Assembly (NCBI GenBank): GCA_026394715.1
Contig: JAPKXR010000103.1
Location: 1 to 44,096, forward strand
Reading direction: 5' to 3'
Length of the DNA: 44,096 nucleotides
DNA from: Methanomicrobiales archaeon
GTDB taxonomy: Archaea > Halobacteriota > Methanomicrobia > Methanomicrobiales > Methanospirillaceae
The notes under the pieces were generated by a model that saw only the letters and a program-made list of their open reading frames with translations, was not told the DNA's origin and searched no databases. This document shows, piece after piece, positions 26,449 through 34,718 of this stretch; position 1 is the stretch's first letter, and each line of letters begins with the position of its first letter. A program made the position numbers and the translations under genes.

Positions 26449-26477
26449 GAACGAATAGATCGAAGGAGTTCTGAGCC

Positions 26478-27005
26478 ATGGTAAGAAAACCGGGAAAGAT
26501 GTATAGAAATATTTCAAAGAAGGCATATACACGCCGAAAATACATGGGCGGTGTGCCGGGAAGTAAAATTGTCCAGTTCGAGATGGGAAACCTTTCGTTA
26601 GATTTTCCGCTGGAGGCCCACCTCGTTGTCACCGAAAGTTGCCAGATAAGGCATACTGCGCTTGAAGCGGCCCGTATCGCAGTGAACAGGCGCCTGATGA
26701 AAGAAGTCGGAAGGAGCAACTTCCACTTTAAAATCCGGGTATATCCGCACCATGTGCTCCGCGAAAACAAGCAGGCAACCGGTGCAGGTGCAGACAGGGT
26801 ATCAGAGGGAATGCGGCTTTCCTTTGGAAAACCCGTAGGGACTGCTGCGCGCGTGGAGTCAAAGCAGAAAATATTCACGGTGTATACCACGCCCCAGTAT
26901 ATGGAAAAGGCGAAGGATGCACTCCGGCACGGAGGTCACAAGCTCCCTTCACCTTCGTATATCATCATCGACCAGGAATTGGTCATTAATGAACCAGCAG
27001 AATAA
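26478..27005 (+). CDS. rpl10e: Ribosomal protein L10e (uL16 family)
   Basis: This 175-residue protein of the 50S subunit is the archaeal/eukaryotic counterpart of bacterial L16 and sits near the peptidyl-transferase centre and the A site. It opens [20 protein letters not shown] and carries the family segments [27 protein letters not shown] and [23 protein letters not shown]; the end [16 protein letters not shown] is as expected. Length is normal. AAGGAG precedes the ATG. A run of eight T starts 4 nt after the stop. Confidence 0.97.
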   Translation: MVRKPGKMYRNISKKAYTRRKYMGGVPGSKIVQFEMGNLSLDFPLEAHLVVTESCQIRHTALEAARIAVNRRLMKEVGRSNFHFKIRVYPHHVLRENKQATGAGADRVSEGMRLSFGKPVGTAARVESKQKIFTVYTTPQYMEKAKDALRHGGHKLPSPSYIIIDQELVINEPAE

Positions 27006-27008
27006 TAA

Positions 27009-27016
27009 TTTTTTTT
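27009..27016 (+). terminator. Oligo-T terminator of rpl10e
   Basis: Eight consecutive T directly behind the rpl10e stop codon; archaeal RNA polymerase typically ends transcription at such tracts. A backup hairpin (GGGG, 6-nt loop, CCCC at 27188-27201) followed by TTATTTTTT lies 170 nt further on and would also stop readthrough into the convergent gene. Confidence 0.5.
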
Positions 27017-27252
27017 AACCCGATTTTATAGATCATCACGTATCGACGTTTCGTTTGATCATCGAATAGGTCCGGTGCGGGTCAATAGGACGTTTCAGGA
27101 ATTTTTATAATCCTCCCTACTTCAGACGCTATACATCTGTTGGCGGCAACAGGTCAGAAATAAATCGGTCCAATATAAGTTGGGCACGGGGAGGTTACCC
27201 CTTATTTTTTGTCACTGGAAATAATAACAGCTCTTTTTATGAATTGGGAAGG

Positions 27253-27813
27253 TCAATGCTGGGTGTCCTGGTCTGCATCGATTACATCATCCACAAATGT
27301 CGTTAACTGGCTGAGTACGTCGGGGTCTATCCCTTTTTCTACCATGAGGAAAATTCCGGATAAATTATGGATTCGCAGTTTATTCGTGACAAAGTGGATA
27401 AACTTGGTGATATTATTTGATGGGATGTAAATCAGCATCGAATTGATAGAATCAAGAAGGAGACAGGTTTTTTTCCCTTCAAGTTCTTTTATACACTCAG
27501 TGATTGCAATCCCCATATCGGTAAGGTTTCCGGGATTGCTGATATAGCGACAATTTTTCATAGGTGGTACATTTGATCCGGCCGCATATCTTGTTACGGC
27601 ATCGACAAAATAGATTTTTTCATCATTTATCCCGTATTTCAGGTAATTCTTTTTCAATATACTCGTCAATTGGTTTGTCGTCACCACGATGATATAATAG
27701 TCATGTTCAACGGCAGCTTTTACCACTTCAAGATTTTTATTTCTTATGCCGGTTGCGGATGCCAGGACGATGTACAGTTCATTTTCCGTTTTATCCATCA
27801 TGGAAAAAACCAT
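27253..27813 (-). CDS. RecA/KaiC-like protein lacking a P-loop (cassette 1)
   Basis: This protein of 186 residues has no recognised name. It shares with the two proteins at 31140-31694 and 34719-35309 a central block NPGNLTD[MI]GIAITE, a buried strand ending in Asp (CLLLDSIN, equivalent to the KaiC Walker B strand) and FIHF[VI]TNKLR...G[IV]FL-VEKG-DP. The order and spacing resemble a KaiC/RecA domain, but the N-terminal strand reads VLASATGIRNKN, with no GxxxxGK[ST], so ATP binding in the usual way is unlikely. The frame continues upstream to 27879, but GGAGG spaced 6 nt fixes ATG 27813. It follows the sensor gene after 10 nt. Confidence 0.8.
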   Translation of the reverse strand: MVFSMMDKTENELYIVLASATGIRNKNLEVVKAAVEHDYYIIVVTTNQLTSILKKNYLKYGINDEKIYFVDAVTRYAAGSNVPPMKNCRYISNPGNLTDMGIAITECIKELEGKKTCLLLDSINSMLIYIPSNNITKFIHFVTNKLRIHNLSGIFLMVEKGIDPDVLSQLTTFVDDVIDADQDTQH

Positions 27814-27823
27814 TGAAGTCCTC

Positions 27824-28819
27824 CTATTCCGTAAGGAACTTTTTGGACGCGGGTGATATCTCACCAAAGCCATCAACAATCGTCTTGTTCAGGTTGAGGA
27901 TATTCTGCTGGATCTGTTCCATATTCTTAACCTGAAGAGTCAACTGGGAAACAATCTCTTCCTGGCTGAAATCTCCCCTGATGATCCCCTCCTCAAGCAG
28001 GGCAATATTCTGCCCGACCACCTCTACCGGCGTCTTGAGTCGCATCGCTGCCTCCTTGATATAGCCAATATAACGCGTATTCGCATCTTTTAATTGTGCC
28101 TCAGCTTTCTTGCGTTCGGAGATATCCATAAAACTTTCAAGGAGATGTTTCCTGCCGTTAATATACACCGGGGTAACGGTTTTGATAATTGGAATCGCCT
28201 CACCCTTGCCATTCAGAAGGACCCGTTCTGCATTATCGACCTCATTACCAAGATCCGTAATGGGACATTTACCAATATCTGCGGGACATATGAAATGGTG
28301 ACACATAGTTCCAACAACGTTATCCTTTGGTACTCCGATCATCTGTATTGCCACAGGGTTGGCATCGACTATTGTATGTGTATCCGGGTCTACAATTACG
28401 ATGCCGGTTTGAATCGAATTGAAAATGACTGTTAATTTTCTCTCACTTTCGAGAAGGAATTCTTTTTCTGTGATCAACTGTGTACGTGACGCCTCCAGTT
28501 CCTCTGATAAAATGGCGACGAGTAGCGTGACGATCACAAACATTGCCCCCCTCAGGATCGGGGCCCAGATAGATTCTCCCCCGATGAAGTATCCAACTCC
28601 GATGTGCGTGATGGCAAGGATAACCGCAAGGATAACCGCTTTTTTCTGGTACCATATTGCCGCCAGTACAAGGAGAACATAAAAGAAATGGGTATACCCG
28701 ATAGAAACCCCGAGATAACTATGCATCAGGATTTCAATGACAATACAGATAACCGCAAGAATTGTTAGTGTCAGGATTTTCATCCTCTCATCCCTGAATG
28801 AAGTGGAAAAACGGGTCAT
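27824..28819 (-). CDS. Membrane PAS sensor with a kinase-dead dimerisation segment (cassette 1)
   Basis: The 331-residue protein has four or so hydrophobic helices (about 15-105), a linker coiled coil (about 106-130), one PAS domain (about 128-235) and a conserved helical C-terminus (about 243-331). The PAS holds C173-x4-C178-x6-C185 and ends in ESFMDISERKKAE, a standard PAS-to-coil junction. The C-terminus aligns with a histidine-kinase dimerisation helix (EAAMRLKTPVEVVG against H-E-L-R-x-P-L), but the phospho-His is Met and no HATPase domain follows. It therefore cannot act as a normal kinase. The next gene is 10 nt downstream. ATG 28783 is an alternative start. Confidence 0.82.
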   Translation of the reverse strand: MTRFSTSFRDERMKILTLTILAVICIVIEILMHSYLGVSIGYTHFFYVLLVLAAIWYQKKAVILAVILAITHIGVGYFIGGESIWAPILRGAMFVIVTLLVAILSEELEASRTQLITEKEFLLESERKLTVIFNSIQTGIVIVDPDTHTIVDANPVAIQMIGVPKDNVVGTMCHHFICPADIGKCPITDLGNEVDNAERVLLNGKGEAIPIIKTVTPVYINGRKHLLESFMDISERKKAEAQLKDANTRYIGYIKEAAMRLKTPVEVVGQNIALLEEGIIRGDFSQEEIVSQLTLQVKNMEQIQQNILNLNKTIVDGFGEISPASKKFLTE

Positions 28820-29280
28820 GGGACTCTCTCTATGCTCCTTTGTCTTTTTAGTCTTAACTTTTTTCCGTAGACACTAAAAAATACCCCGATATCATCTGCC
28901 TTTCTTATCCGACAAACGATTGAAAAATCTTGTACCATTTATCTAAAGCGTGATTGCCAGGACTAATTCACTGACGTAGATCCAATCTTATAAACATACC
29001 GGTCCTTACAGCAGACCCCCCCTCATTTTCAGTAAAGTCCTGGAGAAAAAAAAACCTCTGTTAATCGGTCAGCAGAACATCGATATCAGTCATGATTGGA
29101 CGAATCATTGATAAAATTTTCAAGACACAGAATAATGTTACTATCAGAAATTGTAGGAGAACTAAAAAACGTTTGAATGAATCAATCGATATTATTTCTC
29201 GATTATCCATCATTTACGCCACATTTAACGTCAGACCACCAGGTCTACCGGGTATTTTTTGCACCATGGATAGCAACCTG
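28820..29280. other. Divergent intergenic region between cassettes 1 and 2
   Basis: No gene is recognised in about 460 bases. It should hold the promoter of the minus-strand sensor; a run of A/T near 28840-28880 may include its TATA element. The conserved box found upstream of the plus-strand copies (29281-29333) was not found in front of the minus-strand copy. Confidence 0.4.
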
Positions 29281-29384
29281 ACTATCGGTTTGTTGCAGAA
29301 TTCATAAACTAGTTATTTGAGGATAGCAAATAAGCCTTATATTGTCTGGTACACGTTTAGTGTGTAATAAAAAGGGGAATTTCT
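29281..29384 (+). promoter_or_regulatory. Conserved upstream region of cassette 2
   Basis: Collinear with 32103-32206 in front of cassette 3. The best-kept part spans 29281-29333, about four-fifths identical by hand alignment, and centres on the palindrome AACTAGTT (29307-29314), 78 nt before the ATG in both. AAAAAGG near the start codon is also shared and acts as ribosome site. The palindrome is a candidate operator; the rest may just reflect recent duplication. Confidence 0.5.
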
Positions 29385-31133
29385 ATGTTATCTGTTTTAC
29401 TCGTTGATGATGATCCTGCCCTGTTAGAAATTACCCGTATCTATCTCACAAAGAACAAGGAGATGGGAATTGATACGGCGCAGTCTGCGGCAGAAGCGCT
29501 TGAAAAATTGAAGAACGGGACTTATGATGTGATTGTTTCTGATTATGATATGCCAGTCATGACGGGAATAGAATTTTTGAAAACTATCAGGACGTCCGGG
29601 GACCTCACCCCCTTCATCATCTTCACCGGAAAGGGGCAGGAACAGGTGGCGATGGAAGCCATCAATAATGGTGCAGATTTCTATCTTATACGTGCGGGAG
29701 ACCCTAAAAATGAGTTTATTTCCCTTGATCACAAGATAAGAAAGGCAATTGAGCAGCGGCAGGCGGATATTGCAATCAAGGAATCTGAAGAACGCCTGCG
29801 AAAACTCCTGGCCTCTCTCCCGTCCGGGGTCCTCGTAATCGATGCTGAGACTCACATGATACTGCAGGCAAACCCGGTAGCACTCCTCATGATGGGAGCA
29901 AAGGAAGAGGATATTCTGGGGAAAACCTGCTTTGGACTTGTCTGTCCGAACGAAGAAAGTCAATGCCCTATCACAGACCACGGGCATAAATTCGACAGCA
30001 TTGAGCGGCTGCTGTTACGGAACGATGGTACCGGGATACCGGTACTAAAAAGCCTGGCACGGATCACGCTCGGTAACCGGGAGGTTTTAGTGGAGAGTTT
30101 CATTGACCTCAGCGAGCAGAAGAAAATTGAACGTGAACTCCACGAAAGCAGGGAGAAATACCGGACCCTGGTCGAAGAGATCCATGATATGATCTGGCTT
30201 ATTGATGCGAAAGGCCATTTTAAATACGTAAGTCCCCGGAGTTTCACCCTTCTTGGGTATCATCCGGAAGAATTGATCGGACAGTTGCCCTCTTTATTCA
30301 TCTCATTCGAAGATGCCAACTATGTCAGCGATATTTTTGCAAAGAATTTCACGGAGCATAAAGAACTGCACCTGATCGAGACACATACCCGGAGGAAGGA
30401 CGGGAGAATCGTGGTCCTTGAATCAAGTGCAATCCCCTATTATGCCAAGAATGGTACCATGCTCGGGTACCGCTGTGTCAGCCGGGACATTACAGAAATA
30501 AAGAAAGGTGAGGAGGTCCAGGCTCTTCTTGCTGCAATTGTGACATCTTCTGACGATGCGGTTATCAGCGAGGACTTACACCACCAGATTACTACCTGGA
30601 ACCGTGGTGCCGAGCGGATATATGGATATACCAGGGAAGAGATGATCGGCATGGACGCACATAGAATTGTACCTGAAGAGGAAATGGGTGCATTAGATGA
30701 TATCGTCCCACAGGTCATCAAGGGAGAACATGTCGAACATTTCAATACATTTCGGATTAAAAAAGGAGGGGGTCTTGTTGAAATCTCGCTTTCACTCTCA
30801 CCGATCAGGGACAACAGGGGCCATATTGTAGGTATCGCAACCATTGCGAGGGACTTAACAAAACAGCGAGAGACCGAAAAAGCACTGTTAGCCTATATCA
30901 CCGAGACGGCTATACGGCTTAAGAACCCCGTTGAACTGATCGGAGATCGCCTTTCAGATATACGGGAACAGGTCATGGCGGGTGATGTGACTCCTGAAGA
31001 ACTCCAGCTCCAGCTCCAGCTCCAGATTAAAAATACAGAACAGATTGTTTCGAACCTGCGCGAACTGAATATGGCAATCTCCACGGGGTTTACAACAATA
31101 CCTGAAGCATATCAGAACTACCTTAAACGTTAG
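29385..31133 (+). CDS. Receiver - 3x PAS - kinase-dead protein (cassette 2)
   Basis: The 582-residue soluble protein starts with a receiver domain (1-122): acidic pair D8-D9-D10, phospho-Asp D53 (VSDYDMP), T81 (FTGKG), but the conserved Lys of the last loop is Arg (FYLIRAGDP, R103). Three PAS domains follow: a Cys-type PAS (about 138-245; C182-x4-C187-x6-C194), PAS 2 (about 258-375; DMIWLIDAKGHF...LLGYHPEEL) and PAS 3 (about 378-495; DDAVISEDLHHQITTWNRGA). The end (about 500-582) is the same dead dimerisation segment as in cassette 1, with Ile at the His position. No DNA-binding or enzymatic output domain exists. The pseudo-KaiC gene begins 6 nt after its stop. Confidence 0.85.
   Translation: MLSVLLVDDDPALLEITRIYLTKNKEMGIDTAQSAAEALEKLKNGTYDVIVSDYDMPVMTGIEFLKTIRTSGDLTPFIIFTGKGQEQVAMEAINNGADFYLIRAGDPKNEFISLDHKIRKAIEQRQADIAIKESEERLRKLLASLPSGVLVIDAETHMILQANPVALLMMGAKEEDILGKTCFGLVCPNEESQCPITDHGHKFDSIERLLLRNDGTGIPVLKSLARITLGNREVLVESFIDLSEQKKIERELHESREKYRTLVEEIHDMIWLIDAKGHFKYVSPRSFTLLGYHPEELIGQLPSLFISFEDANYVSDIFAKNFTEHKELHLIETHTRRKDGRIVVLESSAIPYYAKNGTMLGYRCVSRDITEIKKGEEVQALLAAIVTSSDDAVISEDLHHQITTWNRGAERIYGYTREEMIGMDAHRIVPEEEMGALDDIVPQVIKGEHVEHFNTFRIKKGGGLVEISLSLSPIRDNRGHIVGIATIARDLTKQRETEKALLAYITETAIRLKNPVELIGDRLSDIREQVMAGDVTPEELQLQLQLQIKNTEQIVSNLRELNMAISTGFTTIPEAYQNYLKR
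31002..31025 (+). repeat. CTCCAG hexamer repeated four times
   Basis: A perfect 24-nt tandem repeat within the sensor's C-terminal helix, coding for alternating Leu-Gln. The third cassette has the same residues with imperfect repeats, so the length is not variable between these two copies. Confidence 0.7.
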
Positions 31134-31139
31134 GTAACC

Positions 31140-31694
31140 ATGGGGTTTTCTGCCGAAACGCTGAAAGAGAACCGGATCCAACTGCTCCTGGCGGACTCAC
31201 GCAGGCTAAAGCAGACGAATACCGCGGTAATCAAGGAGCTGACGAGCAACGGCTACAGCGTAATGCTTATCTCGGTGACGTTCCCGAACATCGTGGTCCG
31301 GCGGACATATGAAACGGCAGGAATTGACATGTCCAAAATATATGTTGTCGATACGGTAACTAAATACTCAGGTGGCCTGGCTGTCCCCGGCGACCCAAAT
31401 TGTAAATATATCTCTAACCCGGGAAACCTCACAGATATCGGAATTGCCATTACCGAGTGGATTAAGCCCCTGCCGGGAGACAAAAAGTGCCTCTTCTTTG
31501 ATGATATCTCAACGATGCCCCTCTATTCTCCATCGATAACCATCTCGAAGTTTATCCATTTCATCACGAACAAGCTTCGGTTATTTGATGTAGCAGGCGT
31601 TTTCCTCGCAGTAGAGAAAGGTCTGGACCCCGCACTCCTCACGCAGATCTCGACATTTGTGGATGATGTTGAATCCACCTCATTTACTTTTTAA
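31140..31694 (+). CDS. RecA/KaiC-like protein lacking a P-loop (cassette 2)
   Basis: The 184-residue protein is a close paralogue of the one at 34719-35309 (most of the residues between 10 and 170 agree) and a more distant relative of the minus-strand copy. The N-terminal strand LLLADSRRLKQTN has no P-loop glycines or Lys, whereas the Walker B-like strand CLFFDDIS and the helix FIHFITNKLRLFDVAG are kept. This is a RecA-fold protein that most probably does not hydrolyse ATP by itself. It begins 7 nt after the sensor's stop codon and is surely co-translated. Expected role: partner or output of the sensor. Confidence 0.82.
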   Translation: MGFSAETLKENRIQLLLADSRRLKQTNTAVIKELTSNGYSVMLISVTFPNIVVRRTYETAGIDMSKIYVVDTVTKYSGGLAVPGDPNCKYISNPGNLTDIGIAITEWIKPLPGDKKCLFFDDISTMPLYSPSITISKFIHFITNKLRLFDVAGVFLAVEKGLDPALLTQISTFVDDVESTSFTF

Positions 31695-32102
31695 TGCGGT
31701 ACCCTCACTTGCAGAGAGTTCATTCTCCCCATTTGTAATCTTTAGGATTATAATCAGAAAACTGTATGAAAAGTACGGGTATAGTAGCAAACGAGGATCA
31801 ATTTGACAACCATGCAGTATTACTCAGGCCCATGAAAATTACATTTCTTTCCCGGAGATTTACTGCATCAATAGGTTCTATGACCCAAGGGACAAATTGC
31901 TTCCATTCATTTATCCACAAACAACAGACGCCACGATGGTTTATGGCAGTACTCAAACGACTGACCTGTACCGGATTTTATGACTATTAGGGGATATTTT
32001 GGCAGCCAGGGTTGCATATGAAAAATATTTCTGAAATATTTTCTTCATTCATCATTGCTACTCCACTGATATCAGAGAAACCCGGAATCTGTTATCAGGC
32101 AG
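31695..32102. other. Intergenic region between cassettes 2 and 3
   Basis: About 410 bases without a convincing gene. One plus-strand frame (31766-31990, 74 residues) has no ribosome site or family likeness. Cassette 2 must end here; no strong terminator hairpin was seen. Confidence 0.4.
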
Positions 32103-32206
32103 AGCATCTGTTTGTTTCCGAATTCAGAAACTAGTTATTTAAGAATAGCGAATATGCATTGGATAATCAGGTATATGTGGAAAGATGAATAAAAAGGATA
32201 ATTGTT
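32103..32206 (+). promoter_or_regulatory. Conserved upstream region of cassette 3
   Basis: The counterpart of 29281-29384: the palindrome AACTAGTT is at 32129-32136, again 78 nt before the ATG, inside a block about four-fifths identical to that of cassette 2. A TATA-like GGTATATG occurs at about 32170-32177, 30 nt ahead of the ATG, and AAGGATAATTGTT precedes it as ribosome site. Confidence 0.5.
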
Positions 32207-34711
32207 ATGCTGTCTGTTTTGCTCGTGGATGATGATCCTGCCCTGTTGGAAATTGCCCGTACTCATCTTGCAAAAAACAAGGAGATGGGGGTTGATACAG
32301 CACAGTCTGCGGCAGAAGCACTTGAAAAATTGAATGTCGTGACTTATGACGTGGTTGTTTCAGATTACGATATGCCCATAACAACGGGCATTGAATTTTT
32401 AAAAACGCTCCGGTCCTCCGGGAACCTCACCCCCTTCATCATCTTCACCGGAAAGGGACAGGAACAGGTGGCGATGGATGCTATCAACAATGGTGCGGAT
32501 TTCTATCTCATACGTGCCGGTGACCCTAAACATGAATTTATCGATCTCACCCACAAAATACGGAAGTCGGTTAAGCAGCGACGGGCAGAAATTGAGATAA
32601 GGGAATCAGAGGAACGGTTGCGAAAACTTCTCTATTCACTCCCATCCGGCGTTCTGGTAATCGATGCAGAGACCCATATTATCGTACAGGCGAACCCGGC
32701 AGCACTCCTCATGATGGGGGCGAATGAGCAGGACATTACAGGTAATTCCTGTTTCGAGCTTGTCTGTCCAGCCGAAGAAAGCCAATGCCCGATCACGGAT
32801 CTCGGGCAGAAATTCGAAAGTAGTGAACGGCTGCTGTTACGAAACGACGGTACCAGTATACCGGTACTAATAAGCGTGGCCCGGATCACGCTTGGTAACA
32901 GACAGGTACTCGTAGAGACATTTACTGACCTTTCCGCGCAGAAGGAGACCGAACACGAACTTCAAAAGAGCAGGGAAAAATACCGGCACTTAATTGAACA
33001 ATCGAATGAAGCAATTGTCGTGGCACAGGACGGGGTGTTGCGTCTTGCCAATAATAAGGCGGTCGAATTCACAGGGTATTCTGAACAAGAACTGCTATCC
33101 ATGCCATTTCCCGTTCTTATCCACCCGGATGACCGTGCCATGGTAGTGGATCATTACAATGAGCGGGTGAAGGGAGGGGAGGCACCATCCCGCTATATCT
33201 TTCGGCTTCAACCAAAGGACGGGAGCACCCGGTGGGTTGAACTCAGCGTCTCCGTCATAGACTGGGATAGGCAACCAGCTACACTGAATTTTTTAACAGA
33301 TATCACTGATCGTAAGCGAACGGAAGAGACGCTGCTTCAGCTTACCGACCGCCTGTCACTAGCAACGCGGGCAGGAGGCGTGGGTATCTGGGAACAGGAC
33401 CTCATAAAAAATACACTGACCTGGGATGACCAGATGTTTTCCCTCTATGGAATCACAAGGGAAGTGTTCGGCGGTGCATATGAAACATGGCAGGGAGCAA
33501 TCCACCCGGATGACCGGCAACGTTGTGACGCGGAACACCAAAGGGCATTACGGGGAGAGACAAATTACAACACCGAGTTCCGCATACTCAGACCTGATGG
33601 GAAAACCCGTAGTATCCGGGCGCTTGCCCTGGTACAACGTGATATCTCTGGCAAACCCCTGCGCATGGTTGGTACGAACTGGGACATCACCGGGCAGAAG
33701 AAGGTCGAACGCGAACTCCATGAGAGCAGGGAAAATTACCGGACAATGGTCGAAGAGATCCATGACATGATCTGGCTGAGTGACACGAAAGGCCTGCTCA
33801 AGTACGTAAGTCCCCGGAGCACCACCCTGCTTGGTTACCAACCGGAAGAGATGATTGGCCATTTATTCTCGGAATTCATCTCGCTCGAGGACACAAAGTC
33901 CGTCCACAATATTTTTGAGAAAAATTTCAATGAGCCTGAAGAACTGCACCTGATCGAGACCCATTCCCTCCGGAAGGATGGCAGAATTATTATCCTTGAA
34001 TCCAGTGCCGTTCCCTATTATGCTAAGAATGGCACCTTGGTCGGATACCGGGGTGTCAGCCGGGATATTACAGAAATAAAAAAGAGTGGGGAGTTGCAGT
34101 CCCTGCTGGCGGCTATTGTAACATCTTCGGATGATGCAATCGTCGGCGAGGACTCGCATCACATGGTAACCACCTGGAACCTGGGTGCTGAGCGGATCTA
34201 TGGATATTCACGTGAAGAAATGGTAGGTACTGACTCATACAGGATTGTACCAGAGGTGGAAAAGGATGCCCTTCACAACATTATCGATCGGGTCCTCCAG
34301 GGGGAACCGGTTGAACACTTTAACACATTCCGGGTCAAAAAAGATGGAAGTCTTGTTGAAATCTCAATGTCGCTTTCACCAATCCTGGATGACCATGGCC
34401 ATATTATAGGGATTGCGAAGATTGCACGGGACTTAACAAAACAACGTGAGACAGAAAAAGCTCTGCTGGCCTACATCAGCGAGACGGCCATGCGATTGAA
34501 GATCCCGGTAGAGTTGATCGGGGGCCGTCTTTCAGAAATACAGAAACAGGTCCTGGCAGGGGATGTCACTCCAGAGGAGCTCCACCTCCAGCTCCAGATC
34601 CAGGTAAGAAATACAGAACAGATTGTTTCGAACCTCCGTGAACTGAACATGGCTATCTCCACCGGCTTTTCTACGATACCTGAAGCATACCAGGACTATC
34701 TAAAACGATAG
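32207..34711 (+). CDS. Receiver - 5x PAS - kinase-dead protein (cassette 3)
   Basis: This 834-residue protein is an enlarged paralogue of the 582-residue protein. The receiver (D8-D10, D53, T81, R103) and Cys-type PAS (C182-x4-C187-x6-C194) occupy the same positions. Two additional PAS domains are then inserted: one at about 262-370 (FLTDITDRKRTEE at its end) and one at about 375-500 (WEQDLIKNTLTWDDQMFSLY, a PAS-3-like fold with PAC end GTNWDITGQKK). After them come the two PAS domains homologous to PAS 2 and PAS 3 of cassette 2 and the dead dimerisation segment (about 752-834; Met at the His position). No kinase ATPase or DNA-binding domain. The pseudo-KaiC gene starts 7 nt behind it. Confidence 0.85.
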   Translation: MLSVLLVDDDPALLEIARTHLAKNKEMGVDTAQSAAEALEKLNVVTYDVVVSDYDMPITTGIEFLKTLRSSGNLTPFIIFTGKGQEQVAMDAINNGADFYLIRAGDPKHEFIDLTHKIRKSVKQRRAEIEIRESEERLRKLLYSLPSGVLVIDAETHIIVQANPAALLMMGANEQDITGNSCFELVCPAEESQCPITDLGQKFESSERLLLRNDGTSIPVLISVARITLGNRQVLVETFTDLSAQKETEHELQKSREKYRHLIEQSNEAIVVAQDGVLRLANNKAVEFTGYSEQELLSMPFPVLIHPDDRAMVVDHYNERVKGGEAPSRYIFRLQPKDGSTRWVELSVSVIDWDRQPATLNFLTDITDRKRTEETLLQLTDRLSLATRAGGVGIWEQDLIKNTLTWDDQMFSLYGITREVFGGAYETWQGAIHPDDRQRCDAEHQRALRGETNYNTEFRILRPDGKTRSIRALALVQRDISGKPLRMVGTNWDITGQKKVERELHESRENYRTMVEEIHDMIWLSDTKGLLKYVSPRSTTLLGYQPEEMIGHLFSEFISLEDTKSVHNIFEKNFNEPEELHLIETHSLRKDGRIIILESSAVPYYAKNGTLVGYRGVSRDITEIKKSGELQSLLAAIVTSSDDAIVGEDSHHMVTTWNLGAERIYGYSREEMVGTDSYRIVPEVEKDALHNIIDRVLQGEPVEHFNTFRVKKDGSLVEISMSLSPILDDHGHIIGIAKIARDLTKQRETEKALLAYISETAMRLKIPVELIGGRLSEIQKQVLAGDVTPEELHLQLQIQVRNTEQIVSNLRELNMAISTGFSTIPEAYQDYLKR

Positions 34712-34718
34712 GATAATC

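Noticed and set aside
31002-31025. CTCCAG repeat as a phase-variation switch
   Set aside because: The unit is 6 nt, so changes keep the frame, and the paralogue encodes the same length; no switch is expected.
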